In this document: positions 54,570-63,272 of the stretch, one piece after another
Numbering within the stretch: position 1 is the first letter of the stretch
Layout of the letters: each line of letters opens with the position of its first letter
Assembly (NCBI RefSeq): GCF_009707865.1
Contig: NZ_WMBA01000005.1
Location: 124,001-188,000, forward strand
Reading direction: 5' to 3'
Source of the DNA: Amycolatopsis pithecellobii
GTDB lineage: Bacteria > Actinomycetota > Actinomycetes > Mycobacteriales > Pseudonocardiaceae
Length of the DNA stretch: 64,000 nucleotides
Program-made: the position numbers and the translations under genes
The notes under the pieces: model-generated
Told to the model about the DNA's origin: nothing
The model's database searches: none
What the model saw: the letters and a program-made list of their open reading frames with translations, nothing else

Positions 54570-55247
54570 ATGCACGACGTTCCTGTACTGCGAACCTGGC
54601 CCGCGAGTGGTCCAGTCCACGCGGTGACGCTGGTCTTGCACGGCGGCGCCGAGCACGGGCTGGCCGCGGTGCCGCCGTGGGGTCTGGCCTACCTGCGCAT
54701 GGTGCCGCTGGCTCGTGCGCTGTCGGCCGCGAGCGCGCGGCACGGCGTCGAGGTCCGCTTGCTGCGTAACCGGGTCCGTGGCTGGAACGACCCCGAAGAG
54801 CACCCTGTCGCGGACGCGCGTGAGGCGCTGGCGCGCATCCACGAGGAACGTCCGGACGCGCCGGTTTTCCTTGTCGGGCACTCGATGGGCGGGCGGGTGG
54901 CGTTGCGCGTCGCCGACGATCCGGCGGTGACCGCGGTCTGCGCGCTCGCGCCGTGGACGCCGCGCGGTGAACTGGTCGAGCCGGTGAAGGAACGCACTGT
55001 GCTCATCGCGCACGGCAGGTTCGACTGGATCATCGACCCCGGGGAGTCTTACGCCTACGCCGCGCGAGCGAGCTCGGTCGCGGACCGGCTGGCACGGTTC
55101 GAGGTGCGGGGCGAAACCCACGCAATGCTGCTGCGCGCGTTCACCTGGCACCGGCTGGTCCGCGAGTTCGTGCTGGACGCACGGGGTGTGGCGCCGCTCG
55201 CGGTGTGGGCACGCGAGCCCGACCAGCGGTTACGGATACCACGGTAG
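54570..55247 (+). CDS. Alpha/beta-fold hydrolase
   Basis: 225 residues. Nucleophile Ser105 in GHSMGG, acid Asp152 in GRFDWI and His184 in GETHAM form the expected triad; VTLVLHGG is the oxyanion strand. No lid or signal peptide is seen. Serine hydrolase of unknown substrate, divergent from the SIS gene. Confidence 0.8.
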   Translation: MHDVPVLRTWPASGPVHAVTLVLHGGAEHGLAAVPPWGLAYLRMVPLARALSAASARHGVEVRLLRNRVRGWNDPEEHPVADAREALARIHEERPDAPVFLVGHSMGGRVALRVADDPAVTAVCALAPWTPRGELVEPVKERTVLIAHGRFDWIIDPGESYAYAARASSVADRLARFEVRGETHAMLLRAFTWHRLVREFVLDARGVAPLAVWAREPDQRLRIPR

Positions 55248-55346
55248 GCACCGCACAACCCTTTCGGGGAGTCACACGTCCCTTCTGCGAAGGTTTGCTG
55301 TTCACTAGGGAGCCGCGAACCGAGATCGGGGACGGGTGAGAGACGC

Positions 55347-56504
55347 ATGAGCTACGGCGGTGACTACGGCGGCTCCCGGCGGCCGCGCGGCCCCCGCGAG
55401 CATCAGCGGGCACAGATGATGCCGCTGCCTTCTCAGGAGCAACGCGCCACACGGCAGATGCCACAGCCACCGGCTGGGCCGCCGCCGGTGCCGCCCAGCC
55501 AGCAGCCGTACGACGACTGGCAGCCGCAGCCCCCGCGCCGCCGCAAGCGCCGGTTCGGTCCGGGCAAGATCCTGCTGACGCTGGTGATCCTGTTCGTGGT
55601 GTTCCTCGCCGGCATGTGGATCTACCTGGACAGCTCCATCAACCGGGTCGAGGCGCTGGCGGACTACAACGGCCGCCCGGCCGCGGCGTCGGGCACGAAC
55701 TGGCTCATCGTCGGCTCGGACAGCCGTGACGGGCTCACCCCCGAACAGGAGCAGCAGCTGGCCACCGGGGACAGCGCCGCGGCGGGCGGCGGTTCACGCA
55801 CCGACACGATCATGGTCGCGCACCTTCCCGACAACGACACGAAACCGACGCTGCTGAGCCTGCCGCGCGACTCGCAGGTCGCCATTCCCGGCCATGGCCG
55901 CGGCAAGATCAACTCGGCGTTCTCCATCGGCGGGCCGCAGCTGCTGGTGAAGACGGTCGAGCAGGCGACCGGCCTGCGCATGGATCACTACGCGGAGATC
56001 GGGTTCGGCGGGTTCGCGAACATCGTGGACGCGATCGGCGGCGTCGACATGTGCATCGACAAGCAGATGCACGACGACTTCACCAACATCACGATCCCCG
56101 CGGGCTGCCAGACCCTCGACGGCGCGCACGCGCTGGGCTTCGTGCGGATGCGGCACAGTGACGCGACGCCGCGGTCGGACCTGGACCGGGTGGAGAACCA
56201 GCGGAAGTTCATCGGCGCGCTGGTGAGCCAGATCGCGACACCGGGCACGCTGCTCAACCCGTTCCACTTCTTCCCGCTGCTGTCTTCGGCCCCGGACGCG
56301 CTGACCATGGATTCGGGCGATCACCTGCAGAACATGCTCGCCATGGCCTGGTCGATGCGCGGCATCTCGGACGGCGGCGTGATCACCACGACCGTGCCGG
56401 TGACCTCGGCGTCGGCGGAGAACTGGGACAAGGCGAAATCGAAGCAGCTGTTCGACGCCCTCCGTGGAGACGCGCAGATCCCCGACAGCGTGATCATGAA
56501 CTGA
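55347..56504 (+). CDS. LytR-CpsA-Psr (LCP) family cell-wall ligase
   Basis: 385 residues: a Pro/Arg/Gln-rich cytoplasmic tail (1-70), one membrane helix (about 75-95) and an extracellular LCP domain with NWLIVGSDSRDG (about 112), GSRTDTIMVAHLP, LSLPRDSQVAIPGHGRGKINSAF-type core (split near 180) and LDRVENQRKFI. LCP enzymes attach arabinogalactan or other glycopolymers to peptidoglycan, in keeping with the galactan enzyme at 14267. Confidence 0.88.
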   Translation: MSYGGDYGGSRRPRGPREHQRAQMMPLPSQEQRATRQMPQPPAGPPPVPPSQQPYDDWQPQPPRRRKRRFGPGKILLTLVILFVVFLAGMWIYLDSSINRVEALADYNGRPAAASGTNWLIVGSDSRDGLTPEQEQQLATGDSAAAGGGSRTDTIMVAHLPDNDTKPTLLSLPRDSQVAIPGHGRGKINSAFSIGGPQLLVKTVEQATGLRMDHYAEIGFGGFANIVDAIGGVDMCIDKQMHDDFTNITIPAGCQTLDGAHALGFVRMRHSDATPRSDLDRVENQRKFIGALVSQIATPGTLLNPFHFFPLLSSAPDALTMDSGDHLQNMLAMAWSMRGISDGGVITTTVPVTSASAENWDKAKSKQLFDALRGDAQIPDSVIMN

Positions 56505-56532
56505 CCTTCGCCGCCGGGGATCGCGGGCCGGC

Positions 56533-57819
56533 TCAGCCTTCGGGCAGCCAGTTTCCGTGGAAGCCGAAGGGAACGCGCTGCGGGAGGTGCACCGTGGCCA
56601 CCGGCGCCGCGGCGACGTTCCCGGCGTCGAGCACGACGAGGTCGCTTCGGTCCTCGGCGGTGTCGTAGACGTAGGTGAGCAGCCAGCCCTCGCCGTGCTC
56701 CGCCGGGACGAACACCGCTTCGCCGGGGATGTGTCCTTCGCCGAAGTGGTGCTCGGTCGTGGTGTTCGCGTGCAGGTCATAGCGGCGCACCAGGTTGTGG
56801 TCCACCGACGTCATGTGCCCGAACCGCACATCGGACCCGGCGAACCGGTCGTCGACGCGGGGGAACTCGCCCGGCATGTCGTCGAGCTGCTCCTCGGTCA
56901 CCGTCCCGGCGGCGGGGTCGATCGTCCAGCGCCACAGCGACGAGGCGGGATCCGCGTGGCCGGCCCACCACAGGTGGTCGTAGCGCATGACCTGCACCAC
57001 GATCCGGCCGTCCGGCGCGTCGAACGCGTTGAGTGTGTGGAATACGTAGCAGGGGTCGATCTCTATCCAGCGCACGCCGGCCTCGGGGCGGTCCCGGCGC
57101 AGCACGCCGAGGCGGGCGCCGTAGCTCGCGTCCCACTGGAACGGCATGCCCTTGCCGACCGAGGTCTTGTCGAACACCACGGGCAGGTCGTAGAACACGA
57201 CGTGGTCGGCGGTCAGCGCGAAGTCGTGCATCATCGTCAGGCCCGGCACATCGATCGGCTGCTTGACGACCAGCTTCCCGGCCGCGTCGGCGCGGTAGTA
57301 GCTGACGTGCGGCGTGGTGATGCTGCCGTAGCCGAAGAAGTGCAGTTCCCCGGTCGTGGGGCAGATCTTCGGGTGCGCGGTCATCGAGTCGGCCAGCTCG
57401 CCGTCGAAGTCGTACGCGCCGACGGTCTCCAGGTCGGTGGTGATCTCGTAGGGCAGCGACGATTCGACGAGCGCGAGCGTGCGGCCGGCGTGGTTCACGA
57501 CGTGCGTGTTCGCGACGCTGTTGTGCAGGTTCCGCGTGCCGTCGGCGTTGTACATCGGGTGTTCGGACTTGCCGAAGCTTTCGGTGCGTACCCAACGGTT
57601 CCGGTACCAGGCGGCGCGGCCGTTCTCGAGGCGGATGCCGTGGACCATGCCGTCGCCGTTGAACCAGTGGGCGCTGCTCTCGCGGGGGTTCGGGCCGTTG
57701 CGCAGGTACCAGCCGACCAGTTCGGGCGGCAGCGCGCCGGTCACCGGGAGGTCGAACTCGGTCAGCTCGTCGTGGACGGGGGCGTAGACGCCGCTCAGGT
57801 GGAAGTCGGTGGTGGCCAT
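56533..57819 (-). CDS. Carotenoid cleavage oxygenase
   Basis: 428 residues of the RPE65/carotenoid-oxygenase family. Four iron-binding His expected for the seven-bladed propeller are visible: His149 (MTAHPKI), His198 (MMHDF), His261 (VFHTLN) and His421 (FGFHGNW). It cleaves a conjugated double bond with O2, giving apocarotenoids or, in relatives, stilbene or isoeugenol products. Starts 1 nt after the membrane protein stop, so the two are one operon under the PadR operator. Confidence 0.9.
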   Translation of the reverse strand: MATTDFHLSGVYAPVHDELTEFDLPVTGALPPELVGWYLRNGPNPRESSAHWFNGDGMVHGIRLENGRAAWYRNRWVRTESFGKSEHPMYNADGTRNLHNSVANTHVVNHAGRTLALVESSLPYEITTDLETVGAYDFDGELADSMTAHPKICPTTGELHFFGYGSITTPHVSYYRADAAGKLVVKQPIDVPGLTMMHDFALTADHVVFYDLPVVFDKTSVGKGMPFQWDASYGARLGVLRRDRPEAGVRWIEIDPCYVFHTLNAFDAPDGRIVVQVMRYDHLWWAGHADPASSLWRWTIDPAAGTVTEEQLDDMPGEFPRVDDRFAGSDVRFGHMTSVDHNLVRRYDLHANTTTEHHFGEGHIPGEAVFVPAEHGEGWLLTYVYDTAEDRSDLVVLDAGNVAAAPVATVHLPQRVPFGFHGNWLPEG

Positions 57820-57820
57820 G

Positions 57821-58381
57821 TCAGCCTGCTTTCTGGATACGGGCGCGGACGGCGCGCGGGTACTGGACGGTGAAGACGGCGGGAACGCCGAAGCCGAGGA
57901 CCTTGAGCGCGATCAGCGCGAAGGTGGCGTGCGGTGCGTAGTTCAGCAGCGCGATACCGGCGACGCCGCCGACGGTGAAACTGATGGCCCACACCAGCGT
58001 GACGAGCAGGTTGACGCGCTTGAACAGCGGGTTTTCCCACGACTCCGGCGGGGTCATCATGCGGGCGATGCCGAGGGTGAACGGCCGGCCGATCAGGATC
58101 GAGCCCCAGGCGGTGACCGCCAGCCACAGCTCGGTGAGCGCCCCGGTGTAGTTCTTCAGCGGTGACGCCGGAACGCTGAACGCGATCGCGGTGAGGACGA
58201 CGAAGAAGGCGAGTCCGCTCCACTCGATGATCAGCGCGTCCGGCTTGCGGCCTTCGCTGCGCGCGCGCAGCAGCACCCCGACCGAGATGACGAGGCCGGT
58301 CAGACCGGCCCAGCGCCAGTCGAACTGGGTCGCGACCACGGCGAACGCGATCCACGGGAGAAAACTCTTCAGATAGTTCAC
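57821..58381 (-). CDS. Membrane protein cotranscribed with carotenoid oxygenase
   Basis: 186 residues with about six membrane helices: LKSFLPWIAFAVVA first, a WSGLAFFVVLTAIAF helix and GRPFTLGIARMMTPPESW in a loop. Loop motifs RPFT and tandem helices recall intracellular septation-protein-A-like or membrane-bound oxygenase partners, but I cannot name the family. GTG 58381 has GGGAAAGG upstream; the longer frame would cover the operator. It may help feed hydrophobic substrate to the oxygenase. Confidence 0.6.
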   Translation of the reverse strand: MNYLKSFLPWIAFAVVATQFDWRWAGLTGLVISVGVLLRARSEGRKPDALIIEWSGLAFFVVLTAIAFSVPASPLKNYTGALTELWLAVTAWGSILIGRPFTLGIARMMTPPESWENPLFKRVNLLVTLVWAISFTVGGVAGIALLNYAPHATFALIALKVLGFGVPAVFTVQYPRAVRARIQKAG

Positions 58382-58396
58382 GACGGACCTTTCCCC

Positions 58397-58463
58397 GACG
58401 TTCCAGTTGTGACATGTCGAAACTAGAACGTCGTGATTGGACATGTCAATACTGGAATGTCAT
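58397..58463. promoter_or_regulatory. PadR operator region: 36-bp palindrome plus repeat
   Basis: GACGTTCCAGTT (58397-58408) and AACTAGAACGTC (58421-58432) are inverted arms, 11/12 matched, around a centre that itself holds the palindrome GACATGTC (58411-58418). The right half recurs at 58440-58463 as GACATGTCAATACTGGAATG plus four bases (19 of 24 identical). It occupies the whole space between the PadR gene and the oxygenase operon. Confidence 0.75.
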
Positions 58464-58472
58464 CCTGGAGTC

Positions 58473-58985
58473 ATGAGCCTTCGACATGCGGCACTCGGGA
58501 TGCTGGCCGATAGCCCCGGGAGTGGCTACGACCTGCTCAAACGATTCGAGCAGGCGATGGCCAACGTGTGGCCGGCGACGCAGAGCCAGCTCTACGGCGA
58601 ACTCGGCAAACTGGAGAATGCGGGCATGATCAGGGTCCACGCCGAGGGCCCGCGCGGGCGCAAGGAGTACGAGATCACCGACGCCGGACTCAAGGAACTG
58701 CGGCACTGGCTGATCGAAGTCGAGCCGGGGCGCGCGCCGCGCAGCGAGAACTTGTTGCGTGTCTACTTCCTCGGCTCGGTCTCACGGGAGCAGGCGCGCG
58801 GCTACCTCGCGACGATGGCGCGGACGGCGCGGGAGCGCGAGAAGGAGCTGATGGAGCTGGAGTCTTCGATCAACTGGACCGACAGCAACCGGTCGGTCTA
58901 CGGCCGCCTGGTGCTGGAGTGGGGCAAACGGTACGCGCAGATGTACCGCGATTGGGCCGACTGGGCCCTGAAGCAGGTCAAGTGA
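58473..58985 (+). CDS. PadR family regulator
   Basis: 170 residues: winged helix LRHAALGMLADSPGSGYDLLKRFEQ, VWPATQSQLYGELGKLENAGMI and GRKEYEITDAGLKELRHWL (about 2-85), then a coiled C-terminal dimer region as in Vir-type PadR (LLRVYFLGSV). ATG 58473 follows TGGAG. Divergent from the carotenoid-oxygenase operon; the duplicated palindrome between them is its probable operator, and a phenolic or apocarotenoid ligand is plausible. Confidence 0.86.
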   Translation: MSLRHAALGMLADSPGSGYDLLKRFEQAMANVWPATQSQLYGELGKLENAGMIRVHAEGPRGRKEYEITDAGLKELRHWLIEVEPGRAPRSENLLRVYFLGSVSREQARGYLATMARTAREREKELMELESSINWTDSNRSVYGRLVLEWGKRYAQMYRDWADWALKQVK

Positions 58986-58988
58986 ACG

Positions 58989-59582
58989 TCACTGATCGCC
59001 GGTTTCGGCGAGGCTGATCATCAGCTCCTTGCTCGCGTGGAACAGCTCGGCAAAGCCCGGGTACTCCTCGGCTTCCCCGTATTTGGGCGCGAACTCGTAG
59101 GCGGTCCACTCGCCGTCCGGCTGAATCTCGGCGGGATCGAGCAGCCACAAATCCTCGCCGCCGGCGATCACCAGGGCCCGCCGGAACAACGCGAGCAGCT
59201 CGCTGGGCTCGCCTTCCTCCTGCTCCACTTCGGCGTAGATGTCGATCAGCTCCTCGCCGGTGCCGGTGTTGCGCAGCCAGTCCAGCTCGGCACACGGACT
59301 GATCTCGTGGACCCACCCGCCGAGACCCTGCCAGCCGTCGGTGACGGTCAGGAAGACCCGCAGGCTGGGCGGGAACCGGATACCCAGGCGCTGCTCGGCG
59401 GCTGCGATGGTCTGCTCGTCCGCGGGCTCCGCGCCCAGCCAGTGGCTCTCGATCTGCTCGGTGGTCAGGCTGGAGCGTTGGTACTCGTTCGCGGTCCGCA
59501 CATACACCGCGCCGTACTCGCCAAGGTAGCCACGCCAGTCTTCAGCGGTGCGCGGCGCATCCCCGGCCGACATGTCCGTCAC
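58989..59582 (-). CDS. SMI1/KNR4 (SUKH) family protein
   Basis: 197 residues. The SUKH core has IAAAEQRLGIRFPPSLRVFLTVTDGWQG (about 60-87, quoted in two halves in the family), LYNGW-like loop and an acidic C-terminus. These proteins often act as immunity factors against nuclease toxins. No toxin gene adjoins it; its neighbours are the convergent PadR gene (3 nt away) and an ABC exporter. GTG 59582 has GAGAGG upstream; ATG 59573 is an alternative. Confidence 0.75.
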   Translation of the reverse strand: MTDMSAGDAPRTAEDWRGYLGEYGAVYVRTANEYQRSSLTTEQIESHWLGAEPADEQTIAAAEQRLGIRFPPSLRVFLTVTDGWQGLGGWVHEISPCAELDWLRNTGTGEELIDIYAEVEQEEGEPSELLALFRRALVIAGGEDLWLLDPAEIQPDGEWTAYEFAPKYGEAEEYPGFAELFHASKELMISLAETGDQ

Positions 59583-59644
59583 GTCAGTGTTCCTCTCCCC
59601 CAGGCAGGTTCCGCCCGTGATTCTGGACCAGCGGCCGGCAGGCG

Positions 59645-61513
59645 CTACGCCGCCGCGGCGGGCTCGTCGGCGAATTGGGTGTGGTACAGCTCGGCGTAGC
59701 GGCCTTCTGCGGCGAGCAGCTGTTCGTGCGTGCCGCGTTCGGTGATTTCGCCGCCTTCGACCACGAGGATCTGGTCCGCGGCGCGCACGGTGGACAGCCG
59801 GTGCGCGATGACCAGCGCCGTCCGCCCGGCGAGTGCGTGGGTGAGCGCCTCGCTGACCGCGACTTCGGACTCCGAGTCCAGGTGCGCGGTCGCCTCGTCG
59901 AGCACGATCACCCGTGGCCCGGCGAGCAGCAGGCGTGCGATCGTGAGCCGCTGACGTTCCCCGCCGGAAAGCCGGTAACCCCGCTCCCCCACCACCGTGT
60001 CCAGCCCGTCCGGAAGGGTCCGGACCAGTTCGGCGAGCCGGGCCTGCTCCAGCGCGTCCCAGATGTCGTCGTCGGAGGCGCCGGGGCGCGCGTAGTCGAG
60101 ATTCGCCCTGATCGTGTCGTGAAACAAGTGCCCGTCCTGCGTCACGACCCCGATGGTCTCGCGGATCGAGGCGAAGCTCAGCTCCCGGACGTCCACATCG
60201 GACAGCCGGATCGCGCCGGAATCGACGTCGTACAGGCGTGGCAGCAGGGTCGCGATGGTCGACTTGCCCGCCCCCGACGACCCGACGAGCGCAACCATCT
60301 GCCCGGCCTCGGCACGGAAACTGATGCCGTGCAACACTTCCTCACCACCCCGGGTATCCAATGTGGACACATCTTCCAGCGAGGCGAGGGAGAACCGGTC
60401 CGCCGCCGGATAGCCGAACCGGACGTCGTCGAACTCCACCGTCACCCCGCCGGCCGGGACGGCACGCGCGCCCGGCTTCTCGGTGATCATCGGCCGCAGG
60501 TCGAGCACCTCGAAGATCCGCTCGAACGACACGAGCGCGGTCATCACGTCGACCCGGACGTTCGCGAGCGCGGTGAGCGGGCTGTACAACCTGGTCAGCA
60601 GCAGCGCCAGCGCCACGACCGTGCCCGGCTGCAGCTGCCCGGTGATGGCCAGCCACCCGCCGAGGCCGTAGACCAGCGCCTGCGCGAGCGCCGACACCAG
60701 CGTCAGGCTGGTCATGAACCAGCGGGTCAGCATCGCCGTGCGCACGCCGATGTCGCGCACCCGCCCGGCGCGTTCGCCGAACTCGGCGACCTCGGCCTGC
60801 GGGCGGCCGAACAGTTTCACCAGCGTCGCGCCGGGCGCGGAAAACCGCTCGGTCATCTGCGTCGTCATGCCCGCGTTCAGCTGCGCCGATTCACGCTGCA
60901 GGTCGGCCATCCGCCGGCCCATCCGCCGTGCCGGCAGCACGAACACCGGCAGCAGCACCAGCGCGAGCACGGTGACCTGCCAGGACAGCGTCAGCATCAC
61001 CCCGAGCGAGAGCACCAGCTGGATCACGTTGGTGACCAGGCCCGACAGGGTCGCGGTGAACGTGCGCTGGGCGCCGATGACGTCGTTGTTGAGGCGGCTG
61101 ACCAGCGCGCCGGTCCTGGTGCGGGTGAAGAACGCGATCGGCATCCGCTGCACGTGCTCGAACACCGCGCGGCGCAGGTCGAGGATCAGCCCTTCCCCGA
61201 TGCGCGCGGACTGCCACCGCTCGATGAGCCCGAACCCGGCGTCCGCGACCGCGAGCACCGCGACGAGTACCGCCAGCATGACGACCACCCCGGCCTGATG
61301 ACCGCCGACGATCGTGTTGACGACCTTGCCGGCGAGCAGCGGGGTGGTCACCGCGATGACCGCGGAGATCACGGTCAGCACCAGGAAGATCGCGAGATTC
61401 TTCCAGTAGGGCCGGGCAAACCGGGCGACGCGGGAAACCGTGCCGGGGGTCAGCCCGTGGGGCATGTCCTTGCGGCGCATCGCCGAGCTCAGCAACAACC
61501 ACGTGTTGTCCAC
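59645..61513 (-). CDS. ABC exporter, fused membrane and ATPase domains
   Basis: 622 residues: six membrane helices (about 35-320) and a nucleotide-binding domain (about 345-610) with Walker A GSSGAGKST, signature LSGGERQRL, Walker B VIVLDEAT and H-loop IAHRLSTV. It is a half transporter of the lipid/multidrug exporter type that works as a dimer. Substrate unknown. A 47-residue membrane peptide gene lies just upstream on the same strand. Confidence 0.9.
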   Translation of the reverse strand: MDNTWLLLSSAMRRKDMPHGLTPGTVSRVARFARPYWKNLAIFLVLTVISAVIAVTTPLLAGKVVNTIVGGHQAGVVVMLAVLVAVLAVADAGFGLIERWQSARIGEGLILDLRRAVFEHVQRMPIAFFTRTRTGALVSRLNNDVIGAQRTFTATLSGLVTNVIQLVLSLGVMLTLSWQVTVLALVLLPVFVLPARRMGRRMADLQRESAQLNAGMTTQMTERFSAPGATLVKLFGRPQAEVAEFGERAGRVRDIGVRTAMLTRWFMTSLTLVSALAQALVYGLGGWLAITGQLQPGTVVALALLLTRLYSPLTALANVRVDVMTALVSFERIFEVLDLRPMITEKPGARAVPAGGVTVEFDDVRFGYPAADRFSLASLEDVSTLDTRGGEEVLHGISFRAEAGQMVALVGSSGAGKSTIATLLPRLYDVDSGAIRLSDVDVRELSFASIRETIGVVTQDGHLFHDTIRANLDYARPGASDDDIWDALEQARLAELVRTLPDGLDTVVGERGYRLSGGERQRLTIARLLLAGPRVIVLDEATAHLDSESEVAVSEALTHALAGRTALVIAHRLSTVRAADQILVVEGGEITERGTHEQLLAAEGRYAELYHTQFADEPAAAA

Positions 61514-61543
61514 GGCGCCTCATTTCGGAATCTCGACATTACT

Positions 61544-61687
61544 TCACCTCTGAGCCACGAATGACCTGGACAACGCGTCATCGCGGTACAAGCTTCCCGT
61601 AATGACAAGCAGACCGAACAGAACGATCCCCACGACCGCGAGCGTCAGGCAAAACCCCAACCGCAGGTGGCCCCGGGGCCTCACCAC
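61544..61687 (-). CDS. 47-residue single-span membrane peptide
   Basis: The frame from GTG 61687 (or GTG 61684) to TGA 61544 encodes a basic N-terminus (VRPRGHLRL), one strongly hydrophobic helix of about 20 residues (FCLTLAVVGIVLFGLLVI) and a charged tail (YRDDALSRSFVAQR), a positive-inside arrangement. GGGGG lies 2-5 nt before the starts. It ends 30 nt before the ABC exporter start and probably shares its mRNA, so it could be a small exporter subunit. No family is recognised. Confidence 0.55.
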   Translation of the reverse strand: MVRPRGHLRLGFCLTLAVVGIVLFGLLVITGSLYRDDALSRSFVAQR

Positions 61688-61733
61688 CGCCCCCAGAACC
61701 GCGCGGCGATGTTAACAGCAACACGCCCGGTAG

Positions 61734-61751
61734 CACGATGGATACATCGTG
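61734..61751. promoter_or_regulatory. Inverted repeat CACGATG-N4-CATCGTG
   Basis: Perfect 7-bp arms around GATA, 22 nt upstream of the -10 box of the gene at 61787. It is in position for an operator or activator site over the -35 area. Confidence 0.5.
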
Positions 61752-61772
61752 AGGGTTCCCTGGGCCTGCCTG

Positions 61773-61778
61773 TAATCT
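61773..61778 (+). promoter_or_regulatory. -10 box TAATCT of a probably leaderless gene
   Basis: TAATCT ends 8 nt before the ATG at 61787 and no ribosome site intervenes, the usual layout of leaderless actinobacterial genes. Confidence 0.5.
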
Positions 61779-61786
61779 AGCTGGTC

Positions 61787-63085
61787 ATGGGTGTCGAAGC
61801 GCTGGACTCACCGCGCACCCGCACCCGGCCGCGGGTTTCGCCGCTGGGGCTGGACTTGCTCTTCTACCTCGGCTGCCTGGCCTATGCGGTGGCGAGCGCG
61901 GCCGTCTCGGAGTTCTACGGGTTCCGGATGTGGGGCTGGTTCGCCGCGATCGGCTACGGGCTCGCGGCCGTGCACACGGTGTGGCTGTGGACGCAGCCGC
62001 GCCGGCCCGGTCTCTGGTATTCGCGACGCCTCGGCCTGGCCGCGATCGTCGTGTTCGCGATGCTGGTGCCGCTCGCGGTGCTCGTGGTGCGGCGACTGAC
62101 CGGAGTGGACTGGCTGATCACCCCGTACTCGTGGAGCGCGCAGCCCGAGGTGTGGGTGATCGAGCGGTCCGCGGACTTGCTGCTGCACCACGGAACGCCC
62201 TATGTGGACGTCACCGCGCTCGGCCGCCCGCCGGAGGTCAACGACTACACGCCCTACGGCCCGGTGATGGCCTTGTTCGGCCTCCCGCGCGCGTTGTTCG
62301 GCGGCAACCCGGTGGCCGACGTGCTCACCGACGCCCGGCTGGTTTTCGCGCTCACCGCGTGCGTCTGCGTCTGGCTCACGTTGCGGCTCATGGGCAACCC
62401 GCGGGTGCCCGTGCGCGCGATCCAGCTCGCCGTGGCCTGTCCGCTGACCACGCTCACCTGGTCGGTCGCCGGACCGGATCTGGCGATCGTCGGACTGCTG
62501 CTGGTCTCCGGCGCGCTGGCCGTACGGGATCGTCCGGTGGCCTCGGCGATCGTGCTGGCCGCCGTGATCAGTGCCAAGCTCATCGTCGCACCGGCGGCGG
62601 TGGTGCTGGCCGTGCTGGTGACGGCGCGGCTGGGAGCCAGAGCGCTGGCCCTGTTTCTCGGCACGCTGATCATCGCCGGGGCACTGCTGACCGTGCCCGT
62701 GCTGCTGGTGAATCCGGCGGCGTTCATCGAGCACGTCATCCGGTTCCCGGCCGGGCTGGGCGTGGTGACCTCACCCGCCGCCAGTCCGTTGCCCGGTTAC
62801 CTCATCGCGAGCACCGGGCCTGCGGGGAGAATTCTGGCATTCGTGCTTCTGGGCGCGGCCGCGATCATGATCATGATCTGGTTGCTGCGCCGCCCGCCCG
62901 TCACCGGCTCCGCCGCGATGGTCCAGACCGCCGTGGGGCTCGGTGCGTTCACGTTGTTGACTCCGGCCACACGTTACGGTTACCTCGTGTATCCGCTTGT
63001 GCTTCTGGGCGCGGCGATGTGTTTCCACCGTGCGGAAGGCCGGGAAAGTTTTCGGAGTTCTGTTACTTCTTCTTCACGCGAGTAG
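61787..63085 (+). CDS. Polytopic membrane protein, GT-C/GT87-like
   Basis: 432 residues with about ten membrane helices. A large first extracytoplasmic loop contains PEVWVIERSADLLLHHGTPYVD and NDYTPYGPVMALFGLPRA, as in GT-C glycosyltransferases of the GT87 type, which use polyprenyl-phosphate sugars for cell-envelope glycans. The acidic residues in the first loop are compatible but not decisive. The start is probably leaderless. The last 23 nt overlap the convergent HTH gene. Confidence 0.7.
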   Translation: MGVEALDSPRTRTRPRVSPLGLDLLFYLGCLAYAVASAAVSEFYGFRMWGWFAAIGYGLAAVHTVWLWTQPRRPGLWYSRRLGLAAIVVFAMLVPLAVLVVRRLTGVDWLITPYSWSAQPEVWVIERSADLLLHHGTPYVDVTALGRPPEVNDYTPYGPVMALFGLPRALFGGNPVADVLTDARLVFALTACVCVWLTLRLMGNPRVPVRAIQLAVACPLTTLTWSVAGPDLAIVGLLLVSGALAVRDRPVASAIVLAAVISAKLIVAPAAVVLAVLVTARLGARALALFLGTLIIAGALLTVPVLLVNPAAFIEHVIRFPAGLGVVTSPAASPLPGYLIASTGPAGRILAFVLLGAAAIMIMIWLLRRPPVTGSAAMVQTAVGLGAFTLLTPATRYGYLVYPLVLLGAAMCFHRAEGRESFRSSVTSSSRE

Positions 63086-63272
63086 CGCCGCCGCGGCCGC
63101 GCAACTGCACACCCGATTCGGAAAGCACGCGGTGTACAAAACCGTACGAGCGTCCGGTCGACTCCGCGAGGGCGCGAATGCTGGCGCCCTTCTCGTATTT
63201 CTTCTTCAGGTCAGCGGCCAGCTTGTCGCGCGTGTTGCCGGTGATCCGCGCGCCCTTCTTGAGGTCAGCCAC
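63063..63272 (-). CDS. Small conserved HTH protein
   Basis: 69 residues: a basic helix-rich N-terminus (TRDKLAADLKKKYEKGAS), then an HTH with IRALAESTGRSYGFVHRVL and the tail GVQLRGRGGATRVKKK. Proteins with this tail are widely conserved in actinobacteria as small HTH proteins of unknown target. GTG 63272 follows GGAAGGCGG; the longer upstream frame lacks similarity. Its 3' end overlaps the convergent membrane-protein gene by 23 nt. Confidence 0.8.
   Translation of the reverse strand: MADLKKGARITGNTRDKLAADLKKKYEKGASIRALAESTGRSYGFVHRVLSESGVQLRGRGGATRVKKK

Noticed and set aside
59571-59578. A GACATGTC palindrome at the start of the SMI1/KNR4 gene, like the PadR operator core
   Set aside because: Only 8 bp match, without the flanking arms seen at 58397-58463; most likely coincidence.
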